From Podocnemis expansa (taxonomy: Eukaryota; Chordata; Testudines; Podocnemididae), in the NCBI GenBank assembly GCA_007922195.1, contig ML681967.1, positions 11,183,858 to 11,247,857 on the forward strand: a stretch of DNA of 64,000 bases, given 5' to 3'. Positions 57,101 to 64,000 of this stretch are shown piece by piece. Position 1 is the first letter of the stretch. The number at the start of each line of letters is the position of its first letter. Under the pieces are notes generated by a model. The model was not told where the DNA came from. It did not search any database and saw only the letters and a list, made by a program, of their open reading frames with translations. The translations under genes were made by a program, and so were the position numbers.

Positions 57101-60100
57101 TTTGTTTGACATGGCTTATGCCATGGATAATAAACTCCAGTGGAGAGTGAGGATGGACTGGAAAAAAAAATCAGTAGGGGCTGGTGGTCTCATCCTTCTG
57201 GAGCTCAACATTTTTTAATCTGGCTGGACATTATTGTCAACTAAAAAAATATACCACCTTCCCTCTCCTTGGGCTACTAGGTTGCACATTCTGTTCCCTG
57301 GCTTCTAGTGCCTCTGAGGGCTGTCATAATTATGTGGCAGCTGCTCCAGTCCTGTCCAGAAATTCAGTCCACGATCTTGGAGACCATCTGATCCATGAAC
57401 CGCAAAAAATGACCAGCAATATAAAGCAGATATTCCTGAATTTGTAAGGCTCTATAGGTAGCACTGGGTAGGGCTAGATATGAATAGGAATTGGGGAACT
57501 TCCTTCCCAGGCTCCTTAATCCAGTCTTGCTGTGCTCCCCTTGCTATCCTGCTCTTGCACAGAGGCTGCTAGCTGGCGAGGACAGAGGTCTCCTAAGATG
57601 AGGTCACTTCTGCTGTTGAGCTTCCAGATTAGGATACCTTCAGAGGCTTTTGCAAGTTCTGGGCATGCTTCCAGTAATAACTGTACAGCCAGGAGAGCAC
57701 TTTCCCAGCTAGTTTTTGTGGTTGGTCCTCCAGATTTGTTTCTCAGGAGCCTGGAGGAGATGCAGGCAGAAGTGAAGCAGCCATTCTCCCACCCCTTGAA
57801 GAGCTAGTTCCTAGGATAAGTGCAACAGATGTAACTAGTTCAGATGCAAATGGCTGCCTCTGGGAGAGAGCTGTAATCTCCTGGGAGCACAGCTCTCACC
57901 CAGCCTTCAGCTGTGAGGAGGAGACCTCCTGTAGAGTACAGTAACCTCTTTGCTGAATTCATTTAGCATTTGTCTGTCATTGAGTTCAAAACAAATCTTA
58001 GCCCGCCAGATGTGTCTGATTATTCTGTCCTTCTGTCTCTTCAACTTGCAGACTCTGGGCTCGTTGTCCCAAGCGTCTCCTATGAACTGCACAAAAAACT
58101 GCTTTCAGTAGCTGAGAAACATGGGCTGACTCTGGAGCGAAGACTGGAGATGACTGGGGTGTGTGCCAGCCAGATGGCATTAAGTCTGCTCGGGGGTCCG
58201 AACAGGTAAACTGTCCCTGCTTGACTCAGGAATGGAGCTTATGGAAAGCTGCTTGTTCATCAGAGCTGTGGCCAAATGAGGAACTTTATCAACTAAGCTC
58301 CACTGACAAATCCATAACTGGCACAGTTCGGGACAGCTGCAGTTGGATTACTGGCACCCGCTCTCAGGCTTTCTGGGGGTGGAGACCCGCTTCTCTCTCC
58401 TGTCTGAGTGGGGTCTATCCAGGCTGCACTGTTCTGCTTTCGCTGTTACCCCAGCAGAGACCGGTTGCCCAAGAAGCCAGTTAGCAAGTGTACTATAAGG
58501 TACCACACAGCATTCTAGCTGCATGCCTATGTCATTCTTAAGTTTAGAAAGCATTAAAAAAAAAAAGTACCTACACACATGCTAAAAAACTTCCAGAGTT
58601 AATTCCAACCCTAACATGGAGTCTGGCAGGAACAGTCCTTCAGCCCTCTCTCCTGCCAGCCCCAACCAAAAGGCACAAATTCATCACAGCTTCAGTTCAA
58701 AACAAACACACTCATAGTGTGTTTAGTCTATATGAGCAGGTAGTTAGTAGACAATGGATTTTCTTCCCGAAGGCATAATTTGAAAAGGGGAAGATCTGAA
58801 GTGAGTAATTTGCATTCCCTTAAGAAATCCACTTCAAATATATTGTTCCAAAAAGTCCTTTGAAGTTCCTATGGCTTTGTGTATACTGCAAAGGTAAATC
58901 AGTGTATCTTAGATTGGCTTGGGGCAAGGCAGCAGCACCAACAGTGTAGAATTGATTATTCAAGTTTGAATGAGCATCCATAAAGGTGAACTGAGATCTC
59001 AATATAATGAGCCTGCAATCGATTGGGAAAGACCTACTTGACAAGAAGCGTAGAGCTGATTTGATTGGAAGGCATTTCCTGTCCAATCAGCACTGTGGGA
59101 CCCTATGGTAAGTAGATGGCAGGCAATCAGAGGATGATACATAATTTAAGTATTTTGTGTATCTCCCTTAGTTTGCTGCTGAAATCGTGTGGCAATATAG
59201 ACCAAGGCCGTGACTCACCATATTAATTACTGTGGTGGCTGATGTCCACAGTCCTCTTTGGGTCAGAGGTGCGTCTCCTCCTCGGAGTGCCTCCACCCGC
59301 CTAAGGGGGGGAGTGTGGGGAGTGGCAAGCCCAGTGTCTCTTGGAAATTACCCAGTGCATTAGTGCTGGAGGGATTGTCACAGCATACGCATGTCTTTCC
59401 AGAGAAAGAGAACTCTGAGTTCCTCATCTTCAGAGGTTTAAACAGCTTATGGAGATTCCAGGGGCCTCCATGTTATTTCATGTTCTAGATTCCATTGTCA
59501 TTACTCTCTTCTGGAAAGAAGTTAGGGAACACTTGGGTTTTATGGTTTCCCTTCTTTCTGTTTCAGATTGAATCCTAAAAATGTTCATCAGCGACCCACA
59601 GTGGCTCTCCTGTGTGGTCCCCACGTGAAGGGGGCCCAGGGAATCAGTTGTGGACGGCATCTTTCCAACCATGACGTTCATGTTATTCTCTTCCTGCCCA
59701 ACTTTGTTAAGATGCTGGAATCAATCACCAATGAGCTGAACCTCTTCAGCAAGACCCAAGGCCAGCAGGTGTCGAGTGTCAAAGGTGAGCAATGTAAGGT
59801 TTTTGTGAAGGCTGGGTCTGAGCTGGGACTACTGAGCAACTTGGAAGGCAGCGTCTGTCTGTCAAACACAGTGTTTATTCTGACAGTGTGGTGTATTCTT
59901 AATCTGGGGCACCACTTAGTGGTGACAAGCGGCATTCCCTCTCTTAACATACCTGTGGATGATTGGCTTTAGAGTCTGTCCTATTGATAAGTGTCGATGT
60001 AACGATGCTGCTACAAATATCACCAGTGTAGATGGGACCTTACAAGACAGTCATTGCGAATCTTCATCAAATCTTTAGTTTACCTCAGATAACCAATATC

Positions 60101-61770
60101 ATCTTCCTGTTTCTCCCTACACCAAAGTTACAAGTAACTGAAAACTGAGTTAGCTTGAGGGTAGGTCCTAACAACTGGACGTTGAATGACATCAGTAACT
60201 AATCCCTAATGTCTGCCAAGGGCAAGCCTCTTAGTTTATCCTAATATTAACTACTTCAGCATGTTGTTTAAGTGATCTGCTTGTGTCTAGAGTGGGAAAC
60301 TGGGCTTTCAGAGTACTGGCTGTAAGAACACAAGTTTTTAAAATGCACTGTTTGGTTTTTTTTTTCCTTCTGGAAAAACCAAACCCCCCAGAACTAAGGC
60401 CATTTGTGAAATTATTTATAGTACCTTAGCATCTAGGGACCCCTGCCATGGATCAGGTCTCCAATATGTGCATGTACATCACCTAAGACAGACAGACAGA
60501 CATGTAGCAAAGAGCTGACTATCCAAGTATAAGGTGAGACAACAGGTGAATTCAGCCAACAGACAGATAATGATGGAGGAATACAAGAAAACAATGAGAC
60601 AGTGCTGCTAGGCAAGATGAGCAGCAGTTGCAGCACACCAGCTGCCTTAACCAATGTCCAATTCTCCACAATGCCCTCTCCTTGTCCCATCTTTCCTCTT
60701 CTCTGGCTGGTAAATCTGCTGCCTTCTGCTCCCCAGTTTTAATGGATCTCTTTAGATGATGAGATGCCATTAATACCTGCAGATCATTTTGGCAGGGTTT
60801 ACAACAGCGTTGGCTATTTTATGATTTCCGTACAGTGCAGTCCATTAGAATCCAGGGGATTCTCCCCATCAGATGTTTAAAGCTTGACAAATGTTAGGCA
60901 TAGAACTCGTTGTACAGGGCCCAAGTGGGCATAAGGAGAGGAATAATGGCGCACACATCTCCAGGCCAGGCTTTTCTCAACAAGGTGCTCAGAGTTAGAA
61001 GCCAGGGTTATGTGGGAGGTAACAACAGATGCTGACTAATAGAGCTGCTCTGGCGGGTAGTCTCTTGGTTCACTGACTTGGTGTCCCTTCAGAGGCCTGG
61101 GTTCAAAACGGATCAGTCTCAACCATGCCCCACATACCAAAAGTTCCTCACTTCAGCATGATGAGCAGAAATTGCCAACTGGCAACTGAGGCCCCTTTGA
61201 GTTCCATTGGCAGATGGCTGTGGGCAACTGTCTAACTGGCAAAGTTGATCATCACTTGGCTGCTTCCGAGAGCTAAAACAGACCACTTCTAGACCTCTTG
61301 CTTTCCAGTGAGGTTGGAAAAAGTCTTCTGGAGATGCTGGGAGGATGGTTCTTTGGCTGTAATCAGTTTCTGTGGAGGGGAACTTCTTGTCTGTGGTGGT
61401 ACTGGATGACATTAAAACATGCGTGTTTCTTTCAGATCTCCCAGATACCCCTGTTGACCTGGTGATAAACTGCCTGGACTGTCATGAAAATGCCTTCCTG
61501 AGAGATCAGCCATGGTACAAGGCAGCTGTGGACTGGGCCAACCAGAACCGAGCCCCTGTCCTCAGCATAGACCCTCCTATGAGTGAAATGGAGCAAGGCA
61601 TTGATGCCAAGTGGTCACTGGCCTTGGGGCTACCCCTGCCACTGGGCGAGCGGGCAGGCCGAGTCTACCTGTGCGATATTGGCATTCCGCAGAAAGTCTT
61701 TCAGGAAGTGGGAATAAACTACCACTCGCCCTTTGGCTGCAAATTTGTCATCCCGTTGCACTCTACCTAG
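20235..61770 (+). CDS. EDC3: EDC3, enhancer of mRNA decapping 3 (complete, six coding exons)
   Basis: Scaffold protein of cytoplasmic P-bodies that binds the decapping enzyme DCP2/DCP1 and the helicase DDX6 and promotes removal of the mRNA 5' cap. Join 20235-20398, 22044-22360, 43690-44025, 58052-58205, 59567-59784, 61436-61770: 1524 nt, 507 residues plus TAG. All junctions are GT-AG and phases fit. Domains: divergent LSm at residues 1-75 (ATDWLGSIVSINCGDSLGVY), a Ser-rich linker with RRRHNS at Ser160, FDF motif around residues 202-205 (DTDFDFEGN), and YjeF_N Rossmann-like dimerisation domain from about 280 to the end. The human protein has 508 residues. The start is the first ATG after an acceptor at 20216 and opens the LSm domain. 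No disabling change seen. Long introns 3 and 4 are filled with mobile elements. Confidence 0.97.
20399..22043 (+). other. EDC3: EDC3 intron 2
   Basis: 1645 bp, GTTAGT...TTTAG. Contains one copy of the hammerhead-like repeat at 21475-21622; otherwise nothing recognised. Confidence 0.85.
21475..21622 (-). repeat. Hammerhead-like short repeat, copy a (fold-back)
   Basis: Right part reads TTTGTTAGTTTTTAAAAGTG, then CCACAGGATTCC and the typical end CACGGCTAGCCC. The left part is a partial inverted copy (GTGGCACTTTTAAAGACTAAC). The catalytic-core-like part is missing in this copy. Confidence 0.6.
22044..22360 (+). CDS. EDC3: EDC3 coding exon 2 (linker)
   Basis: 317 nt. Completes the LSm region (AGDITELKILQIPGPGD) and encodes the Ser-rich linker ending at RRRHNS. 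Donor TCCT|GTGAGT at 22360/22361 leaves one base of the following Trp codon. Confidence 0.96.
23757..24730 (-). mobile_element. Old CR1/L3-like LINE remnant
   Basis: Antisense. Reading leftwards, decayed frames match CR1 ORF2: an endonuclease-like piece near 24600-24720 and the linker block RDKIRKAKAKNEVHLARNI followed by NKRRFFKYI near 23800-23930, which aligns with the same block of the younger CR1 at about 12300-12400. Heavily mutated, so older than the CR1 copies upstream of EDC3. Confidence 0.7.
24987..25093. repeat. Two adjacent imperfect inverted repeats
   Basis: CCCCTTCTTTG (near 24989) pairs with CAAAGAAGGGG (near 25034) around an AT-rich loop. GAAGTTTG (25058) pairs with the TAAACTTC region (25079-25090). 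They lie directly before the hAT transposase remnant and may belong to its non-coding end. Confidence 0.45.
25182..26260 (+). pseudogene. hAT-type transposase remnant with BED zinc finger
   Basis: The first 63 codons from ATG 25182 are open and form a BED finger: RPLDPVSDYFGKIHEDDRER, then C-x2-C, VSRKAG, and H-x4-C (CRNCKE...HFANC). This is the DNA-binding N-terminus of many hAT transposases and of domesticated ZBED genes. Downstream the wording QIDMFVRKT, then RFLRPDYKTP appears in shifting frames, typical of hAT transposases of this group, with several stops. About 350 codons of decayed coding can be followed. It lies inside an EDC3 intron and is not expected to make protein. Terminal repeats were not identified. 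Confidence 0.7.
26395..26495 (-). repeat. Hammerhead-like short repeat, copy b
   Basis: On the + strand: CTGAGGA (26403-26409), a GTGGGA/TCCCAC hairpin, GACA where GAAA is expected, AAAATAAATCTGTTAGTCTC, and GTGCCACACGACTCCTTGTT. It carries an AATAAA in EDC3 sense. Confidence 0.7.
27005..27423. repeat. Possible LTR-like or other interspersed repeat
   Basis: GC-richer block with sharp edges in AT-rich intron. On the minus strand it opens TGTGATGGGGCAGAAACCCC and closes GGGTCTGTGACG. TCACAG occurs at both edges. I cannot name a family. Confidence 0.3.
28377..28533. mobile_element. hAT miniature element (157 bp)
   Basis: Ends CAATGGGTCTCAACC and TTTGAGAACCACTG are imperfect inverted repeats of the hAT type. 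Flanks CTCCACAG and CCCCATAG agree at 6 of 8 bases. The interior is homologous to the copy at 51705-51844 and, inverted, to 49948-50125. Confidence 0.75.
30045..30215 (+). repeat. Hammerhead-like short repeat, copy c (fold-back)
   Basis: Forward: ACAAACAAGGAGTTCTGTGG, GACTAACAAATTTATTTATTG, CATGAGCTTTCATGGGAGAA, ending TTTGTCAGACGC. The last 70 bases are an inverted partial copy ending CACGGCTACCCCTTTGGAA. Confidence 0.7.
31211..31353 (-). repeat. Hammerhead-like short repeat, copy d
   Basis: On the + strand: CTGACAA (31218-31224), GTGGGG...CCCAC hairpin, GAAA (31243-31246), CAATAAATAAATTTGTTAGTC, GTGCCACAGGACTCCTTGTT, ending AGCTGCCCCTTTGAAAC. AATAAA lies in EDC3 sense. Confidence 0.75.
31628..31720 (+). 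repeat. Hammerhead-like short repeat, copy e (partial)
   Basis: Starts CAGAGGGGTAGCCATGTTAG, continues GATTCCTGTGGCACTTCTAA and GACTAACAGATTTATTTATC; the core part is absent. Confidence 0.6.
31938..32123. mobile_element. hAT miniature element (186 bp)
   Basis: Ends CAGCAATTTTCAAACTT and CCTTTGAAAACCACTG are inverted repeats. Flanking 8-mers ATGTAGAT (31930-31937) and ATGTAGAC (32124-32131) agree at 7 of 8, the target duplication length of hAT elements. The interior contains GGGTCACGG/GGGTCGTGG wording. No transposase. Confidence 0.82.
32591..32838. repeat. DIRS element 2 inverted terminal repeat (3' end)
   Basis: Inverse counterpart of 37640-37830: shared stretches GGATCCATTCAGTA/GGATGCATTCAGTA, GGAAAACTTTTGTCCC, GCCTGTCAGGAGA, CACCCAGTGGCTATAT and GACCCCTCCCCAG. 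It contains a short (TA)n run at about 32744-32760. Confidence 0.75.
32832..32928. repeat. DIRS element 2 internal complementary region
   Basis: First half (32832-32887) is the near-exact complement of the outer 56 bp of the left terminus (32591-32645). Second half (32889-32928) equals the outer edge of the right terminus in inverse (GCTCGGATGCATTCAGTAAT). It thus joins the complements of both outer ends, as the template proposed for DIRS circle formation. Confidence 0.72.
36027..37611 (-). pseudogene. DIRS gag-like protein of element 2
   Basis: Reading leftwards from 37611. N-terminal block with CAECGKAFPQDDPHGKC followed by LRCLGKDHL and a further C-x2-C (about 37380-37490), a putative zinc-binding unit typical of DIRS gag. 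Next a Ser/Pro-rich stretch (36802-37116, another frame), then the core (36503-36027): PDTLFG, DLLGHKVYSSSAFQLRVANN and SRYLLDVWES. Between blocks the frame changes, so the gene is broken. The same blocks occur in the same order at 14168-16230. In full DIRS elements gag forms particles and is followed by an overlapping RT frame; here nothing like RT follows. Confidence 0.68.
37640..37830. repeat. DIRS element 2 inverted terminal repeat (5' end, promoter)
   Basis: Inverse of 32591-32838, with TATATGTACAG on the minus strand where the other terminus has the TA run; probably holds the element promoter. Ends at about 37830 with TTCTTCTTTGAG on the minus strand. Confidence 0.7.
38169..38220. repeat. 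Perfect 16-bp inverted repeat (hairpin)
   Basis: CATCAACCTTTAATAT (38169-38184) and its exact complement (38205-38220), spacer 20 nt. Not associated with a recognised element. Confidence 0.75.
38272..38341. repeat. Two-copy tandem repeat, period about 37 bp
   Basis: TTTCTATATAAGACTTATTT and TTTCTATATCTGACTTGTTT, each followed by GTCAT(A/G)GGGACAG. A local duplication. Confidence 0.7.
40202..40209. repeat. hAT target-site duplication, left
   Basis: CCCTAGCT, identical to 42259-42266. Confidence 0.93.
40210..42258. mobile_element. hAT DNA transposon, non-autonomous, 2049 bp
   Basis: Terminal inverted repeats CAGTGGTTCCCAACC and GGTTGGGAATCACTG (14 of 15 paired), flanked by the perfect 8-bp duplication CCCTAGCT. 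The interior has a GC-rich block (about 41550-42060) shared with copy 1 at 5532-6197 and a fragment of the hammerhead-like repeat near 41330. No transposase frame is recognisable. It must have been mobilised by a related hAT transposase. Confidence 0.92.
41328..41386 (+). repeat. Hammerhead-like short repeat, copy f (fragment in hAT)
   Basis: GTTCCAGAGGGATAGTCGTG, then GTTCAGCAAAACAAAAAAGG and AGTCCTGGA; 5' part only. Nested in the hAT element. Confidence 0.55.
42259..42266. repeat. hAT target-site duplication, right
   Basis: CCCTAGCT, identical to 40202-40209. Confidence 0.93.
42793..42903 (+). repeat. Hammerhead-like short repeat, copy g (fold-back)
   Basis: GTTCCAAAGGGGCAGTTGTG, TTAGTCTAGTTCAGTAAAAC, AAACAAGGAGTCCTGTGAGA forward, then an inverted TTTAAGTGCCACAGGACTCC. 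Two partial copies head to head. Confidence 0.7.
43243..43336 (-). repeat. Hammerhead-like short repeat, copy h
   Basis: On the + strand: CTGACAG (43248-43254), GTGGGA/TCCCAC hairpin, GAAA (43273-43276), GCTCATGCAGTAAATAAATT, TGTTAGTC. Lies 350 bp before coding exon 3 of EDC3. Confidence 0.75.
43690..44025 (+). CDS. EDC3: EDC3 coding exon 3 (FDF motif)
   Basis: 336 nt. Completes Trp161 after the linker Ser160, then SSSRHPNQ, the FDF motif (DTDFDFEGN at about 43806-43830) that binds DDX6 and DCP partners, and the acidic stretch to KEFCT. Donor ACTG|GTATGG at 44025/44026. Confidence 0.96.
45100..45580. mobile_element. hAT element inserted in a CR1/L3-like remnant (481 bp)
   Basis: Ends CAGCAGTTCCCAGCC and GTTGGGAAACACC are imperfect inverted repeats. 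Flanks ATCCAGTC and CTCTAGTC agree at 6 of 8. Joining the flanks restores the typical CR1/L3 3' wording (CCAGTCCACCTCCCTG), which supports insertion. Confidence 0.7.
45589..46120 (-). mobile_element. Old CR1/L3-like LINE remnant (3' part)
   Basis: Antisense. The 3' end wording lies at 45581-45650 and ORF2 C-terminal coding at 45892-46107, with SSEYCAQFWEPHYQKNTDLL corresponding to the [16 protein letters not shown] block of the younger CR1. Many differences, so an old copy. Confidence 0.72.
48984..49156. mobile_element. hAT miniature element (173 bp)
   Basis: CAGGGGTTCTTAAC and GTTATGAACCCCTG termini (inverted, one mismatch), flanks TGTTAGAC (48976-48983) and TGTTAGAG (49157-49164), 7 of 8. 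Contains an A-run of about 17. Confidence 0.85.
49948..50125 (-). mobile_element. hAT miniature element, related to 28377 and 51705 copies
   Basis: One end GAGTGGTTCTGAACC; the interior on the minus strand (ACAGGACATACCAGCTCACC, TGGCTATCTCCTTGGCTCTC) matches the other two copies. The far terminus is decayed, so limits are approximate. Confidence 0.55.
51705..51844. mobile_element. hAT miniature element (140 bp)
   Basis: TAGTGGTTCTCAGCC and GGTTGAGAACACTG termini; flanks GTCTACAC (51697-51704) and GTCTAGAT (51845-51852) share GTCTA. The interior (CAGGACACGCCAGCC, AAAATCCAGCTATTTCCTTG) matches 28377-28533. Confidence 0.75.
52320..53650 (+). pseudogene. DIRS-type reverse transcriptase and RNase H fragment
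   Basis: Starts next to an (AAAC)n/poly(A) run with a trace of gag (GFKTCHSC). From about 52610 it becomes reverse transcriptase: KFKMATLSMMIAAVEEGDQF, then HFLRFMLGQVYYQYRVL, and the catalytic YLDD at 52876-52887 followed by CLLRA. The continuation is LGLQIKQKITLILVQTLKFI and GAKLNSDQAKVLLP, up to a stop at 53089-53091. After frameshifts, RNase H-like wording appears near 53370-53420 (SLVGWGVHLDGCTTQGRMVP), with the expected catalytic TDAS changed to TAIS. DIRS RT typically has YLDDCLLRA and the GWGAHLD block. The copy is opposite in strand to the two gag-bearing DIRS elements and lacks terminal repeats. Not functional. Confidence 0.82.
53935..54035 (-). repeat. Hammerhead-like short repeat, copy i
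   Basis: On the + strand: GCAT, CTGATGA (53944-53950), GTGGG...CCCAC hairpin, AAAA in place of GAAA (53970-53973), GCTCATGCAATAAATGAATG, TGTTAGTC, GTGCCACAGGACTCCTTGTT. Best match of the nine to the CUGANGA core. Confidence 0.75.
54101..54160. repeat. Compound microsatellite (TG)20(AG)10
   Basis: Uninterrupted TG for 40 bases then AG for 20. Expected to be length-polymorphic. Confidence 0.97.
54596..55480 (-). mobile_element. Old CR1/L3-like LINE remnant
   Basis: Antisense, following a T-run at about 54572-54594. Wording such as AGGCCACTGAATATCACCAAG at the left and ACCCACTATGACCCCTAAAT with CCTTTTCAGAGTCCCTGCTG at the right is characteristic of the 3' region of CR1/L3 elements in reptiles and birds. 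No long coding frame. Confidence 0.65.
58052..58205 (+). CDS. EDC3: EDC3 coding exon 4 (YjeF_N start)
   Basis: 154 nt. SGLVVPSVSYELHKKLL through LLGGPNR; the conserved GLTLERRLEMTGVCASQMAL helix region. Acceptor TTGCAG at 58051, donor AACAG|GTAAAC. Confidence 0.97.
58206..59566 (+). other. EDC3: EDC3 intron 5
   Basis: 1361 bp, GTAAAC...TTTCAG. No repeat or gene recognised. Confidence 0.85.
59567..59784 (+). CDS. EDC3: EDC3 coding exon 5 (YjeF_N)
   Basis: 218 nt, from LNPKNVHQRPTVALLCGPHV to QGQQVSSVK. Contains the LLCGPHVKGAQGISCGRHL loop corresponding to the nucleotide-binding region of YjeF_N folds. Donor AAAG|GTGAGC. Confidence 0.97.
59785..61435 (+). other. EDC3: EDC3 intron 6
   Basis: 1651 bp, GTGAGC...TTTCAG. 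Short (GACA)n run at about 60487-60505; nothing else seen. Confidence 0.85.
61436..61770 (+). CDS. EDC3: EDC3 coding exon 6 (C-terminus)
   Basis: 335 nt including TAG at 61768-61770. DLPDTPVDLVINCLDCHENA through FGCKFVIPLHST; IDAKWSLALGLPLPLGERAG is the conserved C-terminal core of the fold. Confidence 0.97.
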
Positions 61771-63401
61771 GTCTGAGTGCAGTAGAACAGCCCTGGATGG
61801 GAGACAGGGCAGCATCACGCCCAGCAAGGTTGAATAATGGATCTGGACTAGTAAACTCTTGACGCCTTAAGGATGCAAAGTTCTGTGGGTTTGTTTCTTC
61901 CAGACAAAGCATGTATTAAAACCATAAAGATGGAGGGAGCAAACATTACTGCCAGATGCTTTCTCTCTCTCGTGCCATTGTATGAAGGAACATGAAAGAA
62001 GCTGGTGTCTAACACTGGGAAACGCAGCGTCAGCTGCCCAGCATCTTATCACCAGCCAGAGGGTGGCTGAAGTGGGAGGGTTTATTTACAGATGCAAGTA
62101 ACTGTTTGGAGGTTTCCAAGATGATACTCTGGGTTTTGTTTTGTTTTTTAAACTACTTCTGGGGGGAAAGTTTTGCTCAGCAAGAAGTCCCTTTCTGGAC
62201 CAGTTCCCCTCCATGATCATGTAGAAGTGTCTTGGCTGCAGTTTTACTCTTTTGGTTTTTGTTCTTTATTTTATGTTCAAGAGAGCAACATAAGTAATTC
62301 TTTTTCCTGGAGTTGCCAGGCCTTTGTGGATGGGGCTCCCTGTTTAGAAAGCGGGTATAGAGTTTTCTTCTTTGATTGCTTGCCCAGTGAATGCCACCTG
62401 GATAGGGGAGTAAGATGTTTACCATGTTGTCCTTCCATCAGACAGTGCTTTTGGAAAGGTGTTTTCCTGGGATGGATTTTTATTTCTGCGTAACCTGTGA
62501 CGTGGAGATGTAAGTGGAACAGGCTGATGTTATTAAAGAAAAGAATACCTTGTCTTCAGCACAGGTAATGTTTGGTCATATTATTGTAGAGCCCATTGTG
62601 CCGGTGGCCCCCTGCAAAACACCCAGACCTTGAATATTGCATCTTGTGAAGCATAACGGTGTTCCATTTCCTTTGGGAGCAACAGCCATGTGGGTGGATC
62701 CTCTCTCCCCAAAGCCTCCAGGGTTTGTTTTAATGGACTGGTCCACGTGGATCTCAGTGGAGCCAGTGGAAAGCACAGGGCCCTTACCTCCTGTGGGTAG
62801 ACAAAAGTGAGTCAGTGTTGCTTGAACAGGCAGTCTGTGATGATCCAGGAGGCTCATGCTCTCTTTAGTGGAGGCTCTTCCTCTAGGCCTGCTTGTCAAT
62901 GTAGCATGGCACTGCTAGCTGCATGGCCTTGTGGGTGTAGGTGATGGTGGTAGTGCCATGTTGTTGAATGCCATTGTGCTTGGCAAGGTTTGTTGGGGTG
63001 CCTTCAGAAGCATTTCCTGTGTTACTCCTGCACACACTAGTGCACTAAAATGTAGATCCCTTCATCATCATGGGTAGTGAGCACTGTTGTATCAAAGCTT
63101 TGGTCCTTCCACCTACATTATGCTTGGGGGGAAGTCAGCAAGTTCTGACCTGAATTAGAGGGATCTCACCCTTTTTACTTTGTGAGCTGTTTTTTTGTTG
63201 CAGATTCTCCTCCCCCCCCCCCCTCCCCGTGCCAAGGAAAGTTTTTGTTTTCACTATGTTGCCTAGACTGTCTGGGGCCAATGTCATGGGTAAGAAGTGA
63301 TTTGATGAACCTGTGGATGGCTCTGTAAATCTGCCAAGCTGGACCTTTTAATGTTTCTGATGGTGCTGCACTCTTGCTGGATAGTGATGAAAAATATTAA
63401 A
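61771..63401 (+). other. EDC3: EDC3 3' UTR (extent inferred)
   Basis: Non-coding after the stop. Two candidate polyadenylation signals of the ATTAAA type at 62532-62537 and 63396-63401; no AATAAA close to the stop. A 3' UTR of about 0.8 or 1.6 kb would result. A C-run lies at about 63210-63225. Confidence 0.5.
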
Positions 63402-64000
63402 CCTGACCCAGACTAGTGCTTAGCTTGAGCATTTCAGCTTTCCAAGTTTCCCATGGAGAGAGGGGAGACAGGGGAAGGGTCCTTGAATCCTAGTCTAGAA
63501 AACCTGACCTAAGTTCCTCTGGTGCTGTTTAGATTTTGCTGTGAGCATCAGCTGTGCTCAGTGTTCTGCCCTGGGACACTACTAGCCTGCTTGGTCTGTT
63601 CTGGTGTTGACTGAATTCAATGCTTCTGTTGGTACCTTGCCTAGGGGAGCTCAGTCTCCTCTTGCTGAAGCGTAGAGCAACTATCTGTGTGAAACACGTG
63701 TAACTGCTGTTTAGTAACAGAAGATGTGAAGGAACTGTGCAGAGCACTCTGTTTAACAGCAAACTACTCCACCAGCTGGGTTACAAGAGGATATTAATTG
63801 TAAGTGAGGCACTTGTATGTAAAAAGCAAAAATCCTTTAACTGCTCACCATAGAAGAGCTGTGAGGAACAAAGACCAAGTTCTGTAATGAGGTAAAAAAG
63901 AGGGTGGCTGGGAAGAGACTTCCTGTATCAAAAGGAAATAAGCTTGTTTACCTGAGCAATGTTCTAAGTTACTGAAGAATGAGACAATAGAGCCCAGCCC
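63402..64000. other. 3' flank of EDC3
   Basis: No gene or repeat recognised. In human the neighbour on this side is CLK3, convergent with EDC3; no CLK3 exon is visible up to the window end. Confidence 0.5.

Larger units (their letters stand above)
44026..58051 (+). other. EDC3: EDC3 intron 4 (14.0 kb)
   Basis: GTATGG...TTGCAG. Holds CR1/L3-like remnants (45589-46120, 54596-55480), hAT elements (45100, 48984, 49948, 51705), a DIRS RT fragment (52320-53650), one hammerhead-like repeat (53935-54035) and a TG/AG microsatellite. Stretches 44030-45090, 46120-48980, 50130-51700 and 55480-58050 show nothing recognised. Confidence 0.8.

Noticed and set aside
63402..64000. CLK3 last exon expected by synteny
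   Set aside because: No kinase C-terminal coding is visible on either strand.

Overview
This window is vertebrate nuclear DNA, most likely from a reptile of the turtle type. The evidence is GT-AG introns, abundant CR1 LINEs with the sauropsid ATTCTATG-type 3' tail, Tx1-clade and DIRS-type retroelements, hAT miniature elements and a CpG-island promoter. The species assignment is inference. No bacterial, plasmid or phage features are present.

There is one host gene, EDC3 (enhancer of mRNA decapping 3), on the + strand. Its CpG-island promoter and probable non-coding exon 1 lie at about 17.1-17.85 kb. Six coding exons (20235-20398, 22044-22360, 43690-44025, 58052-58205, 59567-59784, 61436-61770) join in phase into 1524 nt, encoding 507 residues plus stop. 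The protein has the LSm, FDF and YjeF_N order of the family. Introns 3 (21.3 kb) and 4 (14.0 kb) are long and hold most of the mobile elements found inside the gene.

Positions 1-16.3 kb, upstream of EDC3, are a nest of mobile elements. A Tx1-clade LINE (ORF2 open except for three in-frame stops) abuts a 5'-truncated CR1, which abuts a hAT fragment, which sits at the edge of a DIRS-type element. That DIRS element is split by a nearly full-length CR1 (about 9.0-14.17 kb). The CR1 carries an intact ORF1 esterase and is itself split by a 790-bp solo LTR with a perfect 5-bp target duplication.

Inside EDC3: intron 3 holds an old CR1/L3-like remnant, a hAT transposase remnant with a BED finger, a second DIRS-type element of the same layout as the first (32.6-37.8 kb), and a 2049-bp hAT element with a perfect 8-bp target duplication. 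Intron 4 holds old CR1/L3-like remnants, several hAT miniature elements and a third DIRS piece that carries reverse transcriptase and RNase H rather than gag. A short repeat with a hammerhead-like core occurs about nine times, often with an AATAAA on the EDC3 sense strand.

The most unusual signals are two. First, a pair of DIRS elements with gag, inverted termini and an internal complementary region but no recognisable polymerase. Second, the hammerhead-like repeat family. All repeat family names are my own recognition and were not checked against a library.
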